From Bacillus wiedmannii (GTDB taxonomy: Bacteria > Bacillota > Bacilli > Bacillales > Bacillaceae_G): DNA of 64,000 nt. The stretch lies in assembly GCF_001583695.1 (NCBI RefSeq), contig NZ_LOBC01000061.1, positions 124,001 to 188,000 of the forward strand. Reading direction: 5' to 3'. This document shows positions 42,750 to 52,030 of this stretch, in pieces; the first letter of the stretch is position 1, and every line of letters starts with the position of its first letter. Both the position numbers and the translations under genes were made by a program. The notes below the pieces were generated by a model that was given only the letters and a program-made list of their open reading frames with translations, did not search any database and was not told the DNA's origin.

Positions 42750-43181
42750 TCACAATTTAAATAGTAATACATGTTTATCATAATTTTCTAAACACCAATT
42801 ATATTTTTTTAGAATAATTGGATGGACAATTTCTTTCGTTGTATCAACATCAGTAAAGCCGTATGTTTTATAAAAACTCTCGAGTTCTTCAAAAGGAAGA
42901 CAATATACGTTTTGTATTTCTAATGTTTTCGCAGTTTGTATTAAGAATGACACGAGCTTCTTAGCTAATTGTAGACCTCTAAATTTAGGAAGAATAAAAA
43001 TCCCGCCCATTTCTATAGTATCTTCATCTATTTGGACTAATCGACCCACACCTGCATACTCGTTGTTGTATGTAATAATTGCAACTTTATCACTTTTTAA
43101 ATCACTTCGTACAAATCCTATTGAATCATATTGATTATTAATCCATTCTAAATCTTTATATGTGGCCAATTGAATACTCAT
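42750..43181 (-). CDS. GNAT family acetyltransferase
   Basis: A 143-aa GNAT protein. EMGGIFILPKFRGLQLAKKL (about 59-78) holds the acetyl-CoA binding Q/RxxGxA/G loop in variant form and the end ESFYKTYGFTDVD is typical. ATG 43181 has GAAGGAGG 7 bases upstream. Substrate unknown. Confidence 0.88.
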   Translation of the reverse strand: MSIQLATYKDLEWINNQYDSIGFVRSDLKSDKVAIITYNNEYAGVGRLVQIDEDTIEMGGIFILPKFRGLQLAKKLVSFLIQTAKTLEIQNVYCLPFEELESFYKTYGFTDVDTTKEIVHPIILKKYNWCLENYDKHVLLFKL

Positions 43182-44015
43182 ATACATCCTCCTTCGGAAT
43201 ATTAGCGCTATCTTCATTATATAAAACATAAGATGCTATATCAAAAGAACCTTGATATAGCACATTTATTTAAGTTATTAGTTGAAGGTATGGGTTTACT
43301 GGTATTGAAATGATGGCTTCACCAAACAGAGGATAATAATCTTGTGAATTTAGTGTTACATAGTCAAAATGAAAATTAGTTTATGCGTATAGAGATCATA
43401 GAGTTATTTTAATTAGCAGCTACTGTATTAATTGAAACTATTAAGGAAATGTGGTAATTGCCAGCCTGAGTGATACAAATCGTATTAAGATTTAGTCAAA
43501 AACTCCTCTTGAAATAGGGGAAAAGGAAGAGGGATTTAAATATAAGAGCACTTCGAAAAGTGCCCTTCAGTAATGACTACTCATTCTAAAAAGAAAGGAT
43601 GCAATATATCATATGAAGTTAAGTGTATTTAATTATGGACCCTTTATATAAAAGTTTTATTTTATTCCAAATAAATAGGCGGTTGTTTCCGCAACCTCTT
43701 TTCAGTAAAACAAAGCACTACTTTATTGGATTTAGCTTTTAAATTTTAAACAGTATAAATTTGAAAAGATTATCCTAAATTAAATAATTTAAATGCAATT
43801 ATGTAAAATTCCCATAAAATTATTTGTGTTATAGAAAAAATAACAATAAAAAAATGGTTAAAATGGAATGATTTTTAATAACAGTTCAAGTTTTGAAGAA
43901 TAGTGCATACAATATAAAGTCTTTTCCTTTCTTCATTTAAGTTTTACGTATATAATTTAAAAGTACTATTTTTATTTTATATTTTTTATATTTATAACAG
44001 AATAGAGGTTTAAAA
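43182..44015. other. 834-bp gene-poor region with orphan hairpins and a possible gene remnant
   Basis: No credible complete ORF. It contains three isolated hairpins: TGCTATATCAA 43234-43244 / TTGATATAGCA 43252-43262; AAGAGCACTT 43544-43553 / AAGTGCCCTT 43558-43567; and a weaker GGTTG 43681-43685 / CAACC 43692-43696. A minus-strand frame 43270-43380 without a start codon ends in protein-like sequence (DYYPLFGEAIISIPVNPYLQ). Together these look like the ruins of lost genes. The last ~100 bases hold the degV promoter region. Confidence 0.6.
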
Positions 44016-44876
44016 ATGGGTGTTAAAATCATTACGGATAGTGCGGCGGATTTACCGGTAGAATTGCTGCAAGCATATGATATTGATTTAATTCCACTCC
44101 GTGTTTATGATGAAGCAGAAACAGAGTATTTAGATGGAGTTACATTAGAGTCAGTTACATTATTGCAAAACATGAGAGAAGGCGCTGTTTATAGAACGTC
44201 ATTGCCTTCACTTGAAACTTTCCAAGAAAAATTTATTTCTTATGCAAAAGAAGGTAATCCTTGTATATATTTAGCTTTTTCATCTGAACTGTCTGGTACA
44301 TATCAATCTTCAGTTGTTATTAAAGAAGAAGTGAAAGAAACATATGCTGATTTAGATTTAGAAATTATCGATACGAAATGTGCTTCGCTTGGTCAAGGGC
44401 TTGTCGTATTAGAAGCTGCTAAAATGGCAAAAGACGGCGCATCAAAGGAAGATATTTTAAAACGTGTTGATTTTCTAATGAACCATATGGAGCACATCTT
44501 CACTGTAGCTGATTTACAGTACCTTGTGAAAGGTGGACGTTTAAGTAAAGTAGCTGGTTTTATCGGTGGTTTACTAAATATTAAGCCAATCTTAAACGTG
44601 GAAGAAGGAAAGCTTGTACCACTTGAAAAAGTACGAGGGAAAAAGAAAGTACTTGGCCGAATTGTAGATATTATGGAAGAGCGCGGAAAAGACCTTAAAG
44701 GTCAAACAATCGCTATGACTCACGGTGATGACTTAGAAACAGCTGAGGCTTTAAAAACATTAATTACGGAAAGATTTGGTTGTGAAGTATTTATTGTAAA
44801 TACAATTGGAGCAGCAATCGGTGCGCATACAGGACCTGGTGCGTTAACATTGTTCTTCTTAAATGAGGTAGAGTAA
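44016..44876 (+). CDS. DegV family fatty-acid-binding protein
   Basis: A 286-aa DegV protein. The N-terminal VKIITDSAADLPVELLQAYD, the TSLPSLETFQEKF and SSELSGTYQSS loops and the VGGxL-like LVKGGRLSKVAGFIGGLLNI are family hallmarks. DegV/FakB-type proteins bind a fatty acid, and some present it to the kinase FakA. Which copy this is among several in Bacillus is not known. AGAGG lies upstream of ATG 44016. Confidence 0.93.
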   Translation: MGVKIITDSAADLPVELLQAYDIDLIPLRVYDEAETEYLDGVTLESVTLLQNMREGAVYRTSLPSLETFQEKFISYAKEGNPCIYLAFSSELSGTYQSSVVIKEEVKETYADLDLEIIDTKCASLGQGLVVLEAAKMAKDGASKEDILKRVDFLMNHMEHIFTVADLQYLVKGGRLSKVAGFIGGLLNIKPILNVEEGKLVPLEKVRGKKKVLGRIVDIMEERGKDLKGQTIAMTHGDDLETAEALKTLITERFGCEVFIVNTIGAAIGAHTGPGALTLFFLNEVE

Positions 44877-44908
44877 AGGATTGGTCTTTTGATCAATCCT
44901 TTTTTCTT
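44875..44908. terminator. Bidirectional terminator after degV
   Basis: 12-bp stem 44875-44886 / 44891-44902 (one wobble), T run. Confidence 0.88.
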
Positions 44909-44909
44909 A

Positions 44910-45344
44910 TTAATCTGTAATAATCGGTCTATATGGTATCGGTGAAGATAATATCATCGAAGTTTTCACCGTGCCAAACGGAATAACGATATCAATTAAT
45001 TCCTCTAATTCCTTCATAGAGTGAACTGCTACTTTTAAGTAATAGCTACTTTCACCTGTTACTCGATGACATTCGAGTATTCTATATTCTTCGTAGATTT
45101 TCTCCTCAAATTTTTTACAAGGAATCTTTAGATTTTCAATTCCTAAAAATGCTTGAATTGATTTTCCAACTGCATCTAATGATATCCGTGCGGTATATTT
45201 CTCAATTATTCCTGCATCTTGTAATCTCTTTAGTCTTTCGGTAACACTAGGGCGGCTGAGGTGTAAGTGCTCAGTCATTTCTGTAATTGTCATTCTGGCA
45301 TCTTCTTGTAGCAATAGGGTTATTTTCTTGTCAATTTTATCCAT
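44910..45344 (-). CDS. Lrp/AsnC family transcriptional regulator
   Basis: A 144-aa regulator: N-terminal HTH (MDKIDKKITLLLQEDARMTI..., HLSRPSVTERLKRLQDAGII) and a C-terminal RAM ligand-binding domain (VTGESSYYLKVAV). Lrp proteins sense amino acids. It is divergent from an amino-acid permease with a 142-bp gap, the usual arrangement for a regulator and its transport target. Confidence 0.93.
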   Translation of the reverse strand: MDKIDKKITLLLQEDARMTITEMTEHLHLSRPSVTERLKRLQDAGIIEKYTARISLDAVGKSIQAFLGIENLKIPCKKFEEKIYEEYRILECHRVTGESSYYLKVAVHSMKELEELIDIVIPFGTVKTSMILSSPIPYRPIITD

Positions 45345-45486
45345 GAATTATACTCCTTTGCAAAATTGAAAGTAAATTTCTTAAACAAATACATAATATA
45401 AAACCTTAAGTTAAATTACATACACTTTTGCATATTGAATAGACTGATAACTCTCTATAATTAAAATATAAATGGAGGTGCTTGTA

Positions 45487-46755
45487 ATGTCTAATCATTT
45501 TAATGAAACTATTTCTATTAAAAGGGGAACAGCCTTATACGTCGGAGCGGTTTTAGGATCGGGAATTCTTATATTACCTGGTATGACAGCGAGTATAGCA
45601 GAAGGGAATGCGATTGTTTCTTGGCTTGTTATGATATCCCTTAGTATTCCACTTGTATTCACATTCGCTTTTTTATCGATTGAGCATCCAAATACGGGTG
45701 GAATTGCTACTTTTTCAGAAAAAGCTTTCGGTAAAAATATTGGTGCTATTATAGGTTGGTGTTTTTTTATTGCGGGTAGCGTTGGGCAAATCGTTGTCTC
45801 AATGACTGGTGGAATGTATATAGTGAAAGTGTTTGCTTTATCATCATATTTTTCTTATGTTATAGCGTTTATTATTTTAAGTATTTCAATAGGTTTCAAT
45901 TTATACGGGTTAAAAATGAGTGGATTGTTTCAAATATGTATTGGTGTATTAACGTTCTTTATTTTAATCGTAACAATTATTAGTGCACTACCTTATATTG
46001 AAATGAAAAATATAAATGTACATATTTCTATGCAAGAAATAAATCCGATTTTAGATGCATCTTTATTAATTTTTTGGTCTTTTTTCGGCTGGGAAGCCAT
46101 TGCAAGTTTGGCTCCAGAATTTAAAACACCTAGAAAAAGAAATATTATTTTATCTACGGGATTTGCGATCGTTATTATTGGAGTTTTATATATTGGTATT
46201 GCATTATCAGTAATTGGAACGAAATCTTATCATATAAATACTGATAATACGACAGCTCTCGTGCTTGTAATCAAGCAAACATTAGGCGGCAAATTTTCAT
46301 GGATAATTGGATTTGTAGCTTTTATCATTTGTTTAGGGACGACAAATGCATTTATCGCAAGTATGGGGCGCCTAGGTTATTCACTAGGAAAAGAAGAAGT
46401 TGCACCGCATTATTTAGCACATATTAATAAAAAAAGAGAAACACCAACAAATGCAGTAAAAGTTGTAGGTTGTATTGCAATAATAGGTTTGTTAATAAGT
46501 TTCGTTTTCCATATTAGTATAGATAAAATTGTTTTAATACCGAATTCGTTAGGGATTGTTACATACATAGTAGGTACTGCTTCTGGAATGAAATTAATAA
46601 AGAATAGGTTAGGTAAAATTTTTTCTATAGTAGCTTTTACATGTTGTATAGTAGTTTATCCTTTTATTGGAGGAGTAATACTGATTCCAGTAGCCGTAGC
46701 ATTAATATGTTTATGTTATGTGCGTTTCAGTAGCAGAAGAAAAGAATATAAATAA
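45487..46755 (+). CDS. APC superfamily amino-acid permease (YjeH-like)
   Basis: A 422-aa permease with about 12 helices. The TM1 unwound motif GAVLGSGILILPG and the following PLVFTFAFLSIEHPNTGG place it in the APC superfamily, near YjeH-type exporters of neutral amino acids. Direction of transport is not shown by sequence. ATG 45487 has GGAGGTG 7 bases upstream. Probably controlled by the divergent Lrp protein. Confidence 0.9.
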   Translation: MSNHFNETISIKRGTALYVGAVLGSGILILPGMTASIAEGNAIVSWLVMISLSIPLVFTFAFLSIEHPNTGGIATFSEKAFGKNIGAIIGWCFFIAGSVGQIVVSMTGGMYIVKVFALSSYFSYVIAFIILSISIGFNLYGLKMSGLFQICIGVLTFFILIVTIISALPYIEMKNINVHISMQEINPILDASLLIFWSFFGWEAIASLAPEFKTPRKRNIILSTGFAIVIIGVLYIGIALSVIGTKSYHINTDNTTALVLVIKQTLGGKFSWIIGFVAFIICLGTTNAFIASMGRLGYSLGKEEVAPHYLAHINKKRETPTNAVKVVGCIAIIGLLISFVFHISIDKIVLIPNSLGIVTYIVGTASGMKLIKNRLGKIFSIVAFTCCIVVYPFIGGVILIPVAVALICLCYVRFSSRRKEYK

Positions 46756-46871
46756 GAATGTGTTTGTATAAATCGAAATATTTAAAGATATTAAAATTTT
46801 TACATTTCGTTTATAATTGTGTGGGGAGAAACATCTGTAACTATTTGTAAAAATAGGAGGCGGCTATAAAA

Positions 46872-48462
46872 GTGAATGAAATTGCTAAGTGGGATTTAGA
46901 TCGATTGTATCCGATTGAGAATATTTTAACTCCAATATTGGGGCTGAAAGAACAATATTATGCGACAAAAGATGTAGCGATTCTTTCAAAACTTATACAA
47001 GCTATTGAAAAAGCAGAATACTTTTTGTATTGCCGATCAGCTGAAGAAAGTGTTTCATCTGATCTTACCATATTGACTGCTACAGTAAAAAATCTGAAAA
47101 GAGAAGTGCAGCAAGTAATACAAAAAAGTGAAGTGGAAACTTCCGATAATATTAATACTAGGTTAATAAAAGATGAACTTAACGCATGGGAAAATATGTA
47201 CATACAATTAAGGAATAAAATAGAAATAGAGCACGATAATAAGCACTTATCATTTGGCCAAGCAAATAATATTGCAATGAATAGTGATAATGAAAAGGAA
47301 AGATTAGAAGTATTCGAGTTATTAACAAGTGCCTTACATAAGGAAAAAGAAATCTTCGCTACTGTCTTAAATCAATTAGGGAGATTACGCAATACAAAGA
47401 GTAATGAATTAGAAGATAGAGTGATTTTAACTCAATCTCTACATGCGAATGGTATTTCTGAAACTGTATTATTACAAATGTGGAATGCGACAGAAGAAAA
47501 TCTTGATACATTTAGTAAGTGCTTTAAACGTGTATAAGAAGGGGGAATCTTCAATTACATGGCATGAACTTATGACAGTAAAAGAAAATAATGAGGTTAA
47601 TATCCCTTTTTCAGTAGCACTTCAAAGCATATACGATGCGTTTGAAAATATAGATAAAGAATTAGCAGAATTTGCACGGAATGCAATAGAGAATGGATGG
47701 GTAGATGCGGAACCGAGAGAGAATAAACCACCAGGTGGCTTTTGTGCTCCTTTCTTCGGTGAAAAAGAATCACGGATCTCTATGCGTTATGACGGAAGTA
47801 TTGATAGTGTAAGAGTACTTGCACACGAACTAGGACATGCTTGGCACTTTTATAATATGAGTTTTGAGCAATCTACTTCTTTTTTAGATGATTATTTGCC
47901 AATGAGTACGGCTGAATCGGCGTCTATATTCTTTGAAACCGTGCTTATAAACTATCTAATTCAAACAACAGATAGTATAGATATGAAAAAGTCATTGCTT
48001 AGTTGGAAAATAAGAAACTGTTTTAATTATGTAATGGCAATTCGAGCATCATTTGAATTTGAGAAGAATTTTTATGAAAAATGTAAAGAAGGTCCTTTAA
48101 GTGCTGATGAAATCGAGAAATTATCTATAGTAGCGCAAGAAAAAGCATACGGGAATGCATTATTAGAATATCAGCCGTTTGTTTGGATGAAATATGTTCA
48201 GTTTTATATAGCAGATGTTCCTTTTTATAATTATCCATACACATTTGGCTATTTAGCTAGTTTTAGTTTATTAGAAATAGCTCAAGAAAGTAAAAGTACT
48301 TTTCATTCGAAATATAAGGAGTTTTTACGAGAAACAGGAAAAGCTTCAGTGGAAGAGCTTATGAAAAAACATTTTGAAATAGATATAACAAGCTATTCGT
48401 TCTGGAATAAAGCTTTTAGACAAATTTCTAAAGATGTTGATGAATATTTGCAATTGATGTAA
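46872..48462 (+). pseudogene. M3-family oligoendopeptidase (PepF type), frameshifted
   Basis: Two overlapping frames together make one M3 peptidase of about 530 aa, somewhat short for PepF. The first (GTG 46872, AGGAGG 10 bases upstream) stops at TAA 47535-47537 after ...FSKCFKRV; the +1 frame continues with YKKGESSITWHELM, carries the zinc site VLAHELGHAWHF and a downstream Glu (STAESASIFFE), and runs to TAA 48462. The shift is near 47525-47537. Unless this is a sequencing error, the protein is split and inactive because the catalytic half lacks its own start. Confidence 0.8.
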
Positions 48463-48492
48463 GGAACGCCACGTAAAGGAAGGATAAGTAAG

Positions 48493-49491
48493 ATGATTGA
48501 TCCATTATGTAATAAAAAAGCTGCAATGATTTTTCAAGAGCTGAAGGTGGAGTGTGAATTTTTATTTAAGTTTAAAATTCGAAATGCAATACCTATTCAT
48601 CGTGGTTGGCTAAATTTAAAGTGGAAACTCGAAACGGATGCAGGATCTTTTGTATTAAAGCAATATAATAAAGAACGATACAAAATGTATAACCCAGAAA
48701 TTTTACTACAAGCATTACAACAACAGCAAAGATTACATAATAATGGTGTAAGTTGTCCAAAGCTCCTAACTTATAAAAATAATGTAATGCATACATCAAA
48801 AAATAATGAAAGATTTATAGTTTTAGAACATAAAGAAGGTAATCTAATTTCACCAGGAAAATTGAATGAAAAGGAAATCTACTCTCTTGGTAAGACAATA
48901 GGTCAAATGCATGATTTGTTAAATGATGGCTCTTTAATAGAAGGAGAAAAACCTAAATTTGTTCCGCCTACTAAAGAGGAAAGGTTGAAACATTGGGAAG
49001 ATAAAAGGAGAGAAGCAGAACAGCTAGGAAAAGAACATATTCTCTACCATATAAAATTACAGCAAGAAGCAACACAATTAGTAAATATAGGTCAATTTTA
49101 TAGTAGTAAAAGAGGATGGGTGCACCGTGATCTATGGGTAGATAATTTCTTATTCCATAACAATGAAGTCTCAGCAATTCTAGATTTTGATCGTATGGAT
49201 TATGATTATGTAGAGTTGGATATTGGGCGTGCGATTATATCTTGTGCCTTACATGATGGAGTATTAAATAAGAGTCTAGTTGCATCATTTTTAGCGGGAT
49301 ACCGTAATAAATTAGACTTTCCAGTAGGGAGTATTGTTCGGACAATTCAAATGCTTTGGTATATGGAGAGTACATGGTGGATTCATGCCAACATGGATCA
49401 GCATAGTGTACCACCTTCACGCTTTGCGGATGAAATGAATTGGATAGCTGAAAATTACGGTGCCTTACATAATATATTGGCAGATTTATAA
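48493..49491 (+). CDS. Aminoglycoside-phosphotransferase-fold kinase
   Basis: A 332-aa protein of the APH/choline-kinase/CotS-like fold. The catalytic loop is WVHRDLWVDNFLFHN (HxDxxxxN) and the metal motif ILDFDRMDYD; the N-terminal lobe holds FVLKQYNKERY with the ATP-binding Lys. Substrate unknown; similarity is closest to homoserine-kinase/CotS-like branches in general form. AAAGGAAGG precedes ATG. The nucleosidase-HAD gene follows 20 bases later. Confidence 0.85.
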   Translation: MIDPLCNKKAAMIFQELKVECEFLFKFKIRNAIPIHRGWLNLKWKLETDAGSFVLKQYNKERYKMYNPEILLQALQQQQRLHNNGVSCPKLLTYKNNVMHTSKNNERFIVLEHKEGNLISPGKLNEKEIYSLGKTIGQMHDLLNDGSLIEGEKPKFVPPTKEERLKHWEDKRREAEQLGKEHILYHIKLQQEATQLVNIGQFYSSKRGWVHRDLWVDNFLFHNNEVSAILDFDRMDYDYVELDIGRAIISCALHDGVLNKSLVASFLAGYRNKLDFPVGSIVRTIQMLWYMESTWWIHANMDQHSVPPSRFADEMNWIAENYGALHNILADL

Positions 49492-49511
49492 GAAAAAAGG
49501 AGACTACATTC

Positions 49512-50903
49512 ATGAACAGAATCGGCATTATCGGAGCAATGCAAATTGAAATAGACTTACTTTTAGAAAAACTAGCTATACAAGAGGAACAGACGATTGC
49601 GGGAATGCCTTTTTACATTGGCGAATTCATGGGAACTGAAGTGATTATTACAAGATGTGGTGTAGGAAAAGTAAATGCAGCCGCATGTACGCAAATATTA
49701 ATTCATAAATTTGATGTAGATGCTATCATCAATACGGGTGTTGCTGGTGGGTTACATCCAGATGTAAAAGTTGGTGATATCGTTATTTCAACGGATGTTA
49801 CCCATCATGATGTAAGTAAAACTCAAATGAAAAACTTATTCCCGTTCCAAGAAGAATTTATCGCAAGTAAGAAATTAATAGAGTTAGCAAGTACAGCATG
49901 CAATAGTAGTAGTTTACATATGGAGATTCATGAAGGAAGAATCGTCAGCGGTGAATGTTTTGTTGAAGACTCAAAACTAAAAGCGAAATTAATAGACGAA
50001 TATGCACCGCTTTGTACAGAAATGGAAGGTGCAGCAATTGGACATGTTGCCTACATAAATGATATACCGTTTCTCGTTATACGATGTATTTCTGACAGTG
50101 CAGACGATGAAGCGCAAGTTTCCTATGATGACTTCGCGAAAACTGCCGCAAATTATTGTTCAGAAATTATCGTGGAGATGCTGAAAAATATATCGAGTAA
50201 TACTTATAGTTCAAAAGGAGAGAATGGAATGTTACATGCATTAATTTTTGATATGGACGGAACGTTATTTCAAACAGATAAAATTTTAGAATTATCGTTA
50301 GATGATACATTTGATCACTTAAGATCACTACAATTATGGGATACGGTAACGCCTATTGATAAATACCGTGAAATTATGGGTGTGCCTTTACCGAAAGTTT
50401 GGGAAGCTTTATTACCGAATCATTCTCTTGAAGTAAGAGAACAAACTGATGCATATTTTTTAGAAAGATTAATTGAAAACATTAAGAGCGGAAAAGGTGC
50501 TTTATATCCGAACGTAAAAGAAGTTTTTACATACATAAAAAAAAATAATTGTTCAATATATATTGCTAGTAATGGTTTAACTGAATATTTACGAGCGATC
50601 GTATATTATTATTCTTTAGACCAGTGGGTTACTGAAACATTTAGTATTGAACAAATAAACTCTCTTAATAAAAGTGACTTAGTAAAAAGTATTTTGAACA
50701 AATATGAGATAAAAGAAGCAGCGGTAGTTGGGGACCGTTTATCTGATATAAACGCAGCTAAAGATAATGGCTTGATTGCGATTGGATGTAATTTTGATTT
50801 TGCACAAGAAGATGAACTTGCTCAGGCAGATATAGTAATAGATGATTTAATGGAGTTAAAGGGAATATTGTCTGAAGTGAAGAATACGCACGCTACGAGT
50901 TGA
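49512..50903 (+). CDS. Fused MTA/SAH nucleosidase and HAD hydrolase
   Basis: A 463-aa two-domain protein. Residues 1-228 are a complete 5'-methylthioadenosine/S-adenosylhomocysteine nucleosidase with all catalytic residues (E13, E172 in TEMEGAAI, D195 in CISDSAD). Residues 240-455 are a HAD phosphatase (nucleophile D247/D249 in FDMDGTLF, ASNGLTEYL, GDRLSDINAAK). The join SSKGENGM keeps an internal AAAGGAG 8 bases before ATG 50229, so the HAD part may also be made alone. It might process the products of methionine salvage, but that is inference. Confidence 0.88.
   Translation: MNRIGIIGAMQIEIDLLLEKLAIQEEQTIAGMPFYIGEFMGTEVIITRCGVGKVNAAACTQILIHKFDVDAIINTGVAGGLHPDVKVGDIVISTDVTHHDVSKTQMKNLFPFQEEFIASKKLIELASTACNSSSLHMEIHEGRIVSGECFVEDSKLKAKLIDEYAPLCTEMEGAAIGHVAYINDIPFLVIRCISDSADDEAQVSYDDFAKTAANYCSEIIVEMLKNISSNTYSSKGENGMLHALIFDMDGTLFQTDKILELSLDDTFDHLRSLQLWDTVTPIDKYREIMGVPLPKVWEALLPNHSLEVREQTDAYFLERLIENIKSGKGALYPNVKEVFTYIKKNNCSIYIASNGLTEYLRAIVYYYSLDQWVTETFSIEQINSLNKSDLVKSILNKYEIKEAAVVGDRLSDINAAKDNGLIAIGCNFDFAQEDELAQADIVIDDLMELKGILSEVKNTHATS
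50214..50231 (+). promoter_or_regulatory. Internal ribosome-binding site and start at the nucleosidase-HAD junction
   Basis: AAAGGAG 50214-50220, 8 bases, ATG 50229-50231, in frame with the fusion. Confidence 0.6.
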
Positions 50904-50920
50904 ATAAGGTAACAATCATA

Positions 50921-50957
50921 AAAATGCTCAGAATAAATGATTCTAGAGCATTTTTAT
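50921..50957 (+). terminator. Terminator after the fusion gene
   Basis: AAAATGCTC..GAAT / ATTCT.GAGCATTTT stem with a one-base bulge and T run. Confidence 0.85.
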
Positions 50958-50984
50958 GTATTTTCAAATTAAGGGGGAAATCAC

Positions 50985-51434
50985 TTGAAAGAAAAGCATA
51001 TTCAACAAATTGAAGATTTAATGATATACGAACACGATTATCTTGTTCAAGAAAGCAAAGAAGAAGGATTTAATTTCTTAATAAAACTAAAAAGTGAATA
51101 TGAAAATAAAATAAACATATTTAATAAAACTGGAGAATGTTTATATGGTATTTTTCAAGGGGAAAAGTTAATTGGAATAGGAGGGCTAAACAAAGATCCA
51201 TATACAGAAAACAATAAGATTGGCCGATTAAGGAGATTTTATATTTCAAAGAACTATCGTCGTAAAGGGCTAGGGAACTTGTTATTAAACCGATTATTAT
51301 TACATGCAGAAAAGTATTTTAAAGTGGTTGTTTTACATACAGATACGAAACAAGGTGATGTGTTTTATAATGCAAATGGATTTGTGAAGGGGGAAGTATA
51401 TAAAGGATCTAGTCATTATAAAGTATTATATTAG
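50985..51434 (+). CDS. GNAT family acetyltransferase
   Basis: A 149-aa GNAT protein. RLRRFYISKNYRRKGLGNLL (about 77-96) is the acetyl-CoA motif and VFYNANGFVKGEVYKGSSHY the end. TTG 50985 is the start, with AAGGGGG 8 bases upstream. Substrate unknown. Confidence 0.88.
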   Translation: MKEKHIQQIEDLMIYEHDYLVQESKEEGFNFLIKLKSEYENKINIFNKTGECLYGIFQGEKLIGIGGLNKDPYTENNKIGRLRRFYISKNYRRKGLGNLLLNRLLLHAEKYFKVVVLHTDTKQGDVFYNANGFVKGEVYKGSSHYKVLY

Positions 51435-51435
51435 T

Positions 51436-51484
51436 AAAAAAGAGACCTCAGCTTCGAAAAATAAGCTTATGAAGTCTCTTTTTG
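51436..51484. terminator. Bidirectional terminator
   Basis: AAAAAGAGAC 51436-51445 / GTCTCTTTTT 51474-51483 with an inner AGCTT/AAGCT hairpin; shared by convergent genes. Confidence 0.88.
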
Positions 51485-51492
51485 ATAATCAA

Positions 51493-51909
51493 TTATGTTT
51501 TAACATTCATTTCTTTCAATAACCCCTTCGGATCACCTTTCACATAATAAAAATGCGGATTATTTTCATCATCGTAAAGCATAATATAAGGTTTTTGATT
51601 AAGCGGGAGGAGAATAAGTACTTCATCAATTGTTGTATGTAACCATTGATTTGTAATAGAAATTGGTTTAGATAATGGGATTTTTATCATGTGACCATCT
51701 TTTGGAACGACGTTTAAGTTTTTGAATGGGCCAGTAATGGATTTAGCGTATTGAACAGCTTCTTTTTGAATAGCTGGATCTAAAGATTGTTTTTGAACGA
51801 CCATTTCTTTTTGACAATCAAACACTTCAATTTGTTGATTTGTATTTGCGAACACATTTGTTGATAATAAGAAACAAAGAAGAGTAATGACCCCGATTTT
51901 TTTAATCAT
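51493..51909 (-). CDS. Secreted protein of unknown function next to a two-component system
   Basis: A 138-aa protein with a signal peptide (MIKKIGVITLLCFLLSTNVFA, cleavage near ANT) and a small soluble domain (EVLILLPLNQKPYIMLYDDE, FYYVKGDPKGLL). ATG 51909 has GAGGTG 8 bases upstream. It is divergent from the response-regulator gene, so it may be a target of, or an input to, that system. No family recognised. Confidence 0.8.
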   Translation of the reverse strand: MIKKIGVITLLCFLLSTNVFANTNQQIEVFDCQKEMVVQKQSLDPAIQKEAVQYAKSITGPFKNLNVVPKDGHMIKIPLSKPISITNQWLHTTIDEVLILLPLNQKPYIMLYDDENNPHFYYVKGDPKGLLKEMNVKT

Positions 51910-51960
51910 AATACAACACCTCGTTTTTACTATACCCTTAAAACGTTCAAATATTTTTCT

Positions 51961-51996
51961 GTCACATTGATGTAACAAAGAAGTTGTATAATACAA
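51961..51996. promoter_or_regulatory. Divergent promoter region with palindromes
   Basis: GTCACATTGATGTAAC (51961-51976) is a near-palindrome and TTGTATAATACAA (51984-51996) contains a consensus TATAAT (51987-51992) for the response-regulator gene. Either could be a regulator site. Confidence 0.5.
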
Positions 51997-52030
51997 TTGG
52001 TTTTTGTTTAATAGCAATGGAGGATAATGT

